From Candidatus Cryptobacteroides caccocaballi (lineage in GTDB: Bacteria; Bacteroidota; Bacteroidia; Bacteroidales; UBA932), in contig JAGHUQ010000154.1 in the NCBI GenBank assembly GCA_018064725.1, positions 1 to 35,352 on the forward strand: DNA of 35,352 nucleotides. The letters are read 5' to 3'. Position 1 is the stretch's first letter, and each line of letters begins with the position of its first letter. A model generated the notes under the pieces. The model was not told where the DNA came from, searched no databases, and saw only the letters and a program-made list of their open reading frames with translations. The translations under genes and the position numbers were made by a program. Positions 35,221 through 35,352 of the stretch are shown piece after piece.

Positions 35221-35352
35221 CCTTCTGAAAACGAGGGGTAAACAACAAGACAAGTTCATTGAAAAGACTGGAAGAACAAGTACAAGCAAGTACCGAAAAA
35301 GAATCTGTAACAGATAAATTCGAGAAGCGTCATTTCTTTTTAGGAAATTGAT
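35221..35352 (+). ncRNA. Probable rRNA operon leader (partial, runs off the window)
   Basis: After the promoter the sequence has no start codon with a good frame. It contains GTTCATTGAAAAGACTGGAA and ACAAGCAAGTACCGAAAAAG, a style of sequence I associate with leaders before 16S rRNA in Bacteroidales, where a conserved TTCATTGAA-type box may serve antitermination. The 16S gene itself (AGAGTTTGATCC) is not reached, so the call is inference. Confidence 0.55.

Overview
The window is ordinary-density bacterial chromosome from a member of the Bacteroidales (phylum Bacteroidota); the genus cannot be fixed from sequence alone. The assignment rests on promoters of the Bacteroidota type (TTTG, about 19 bases, TAnnTTTG; clear copies stand before both tRNAs and near the right edge), on weak or absent Shine-Dalgarno sites, and on the gene set: pyruvate phosphate dikinase, PIN-PhoH protein, a large thioester-less alpha-2-macroglobulin, a tricorn-like S41 protease and an Xsa-type GH43 xylosidase. 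GC content looks close to 50 percent. I see no insertion sequence, prophage, CRISPR array or integrase.

Left part (1-12.8 kb): the tail of a sensor histidine kinase, tRNA-Ser(UGA), a D-2-hydroxyacid dehydrogenase, a long-chain acyl-CoA ligase, a membrane-tethered LytTR regulator whose start lies in a perfect inverted repeat, serine hydroxymethyltransferase (glyA) divergent from a SpoU/TrmH RNA methyltransferase, a membrane AraC-type regulator, pyruvate phosphate dikinase (ppdK), and a two-gene unit of an unrecognised 365-residue protein plus a PIN-PhoH ATPase.

Middle (12.8-24.6 kb): folC overlaps the start of a 1728-residue periplasmic alpha-2-macroglobulin. An SGNH hydrolase is divergent from a second LytTR membrane regulator, a paralogue of the first. 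After tRNA-Val(UAC) comes a tightly coupled three-gene operon: ketoacyl-ACP synthase, FAD-dependent phytoene-desaturase-like oxidoreductase and FabG-like reductase. It looks like part of a specialised acyl or polyene pathway that lacks its carrier protein and other partners here.

Right part (24.6-35.4 kb): a xyloside-use divergon (GPH/MFS transporter and cytoplasmic GH43 on one side, xylulokinase xylB on the other), groES-groEL, an alpha-E (DUF403-like) protein without its usual partners, a tricorn-like periplasmic protease, and at the edge a strong promoter and leader that most resemble the start of an rRNA operon. Most transcription units end in clear intrinsic hairpins, several of them shared by convergent genes.

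The least-explained items are the 13-bp inverted repeat at the LytTR start, the incomplete three-gene acyl operon, the PhoH-linked unknown protein and the orphan alpha-E protein. No single element is proven to be a new system.
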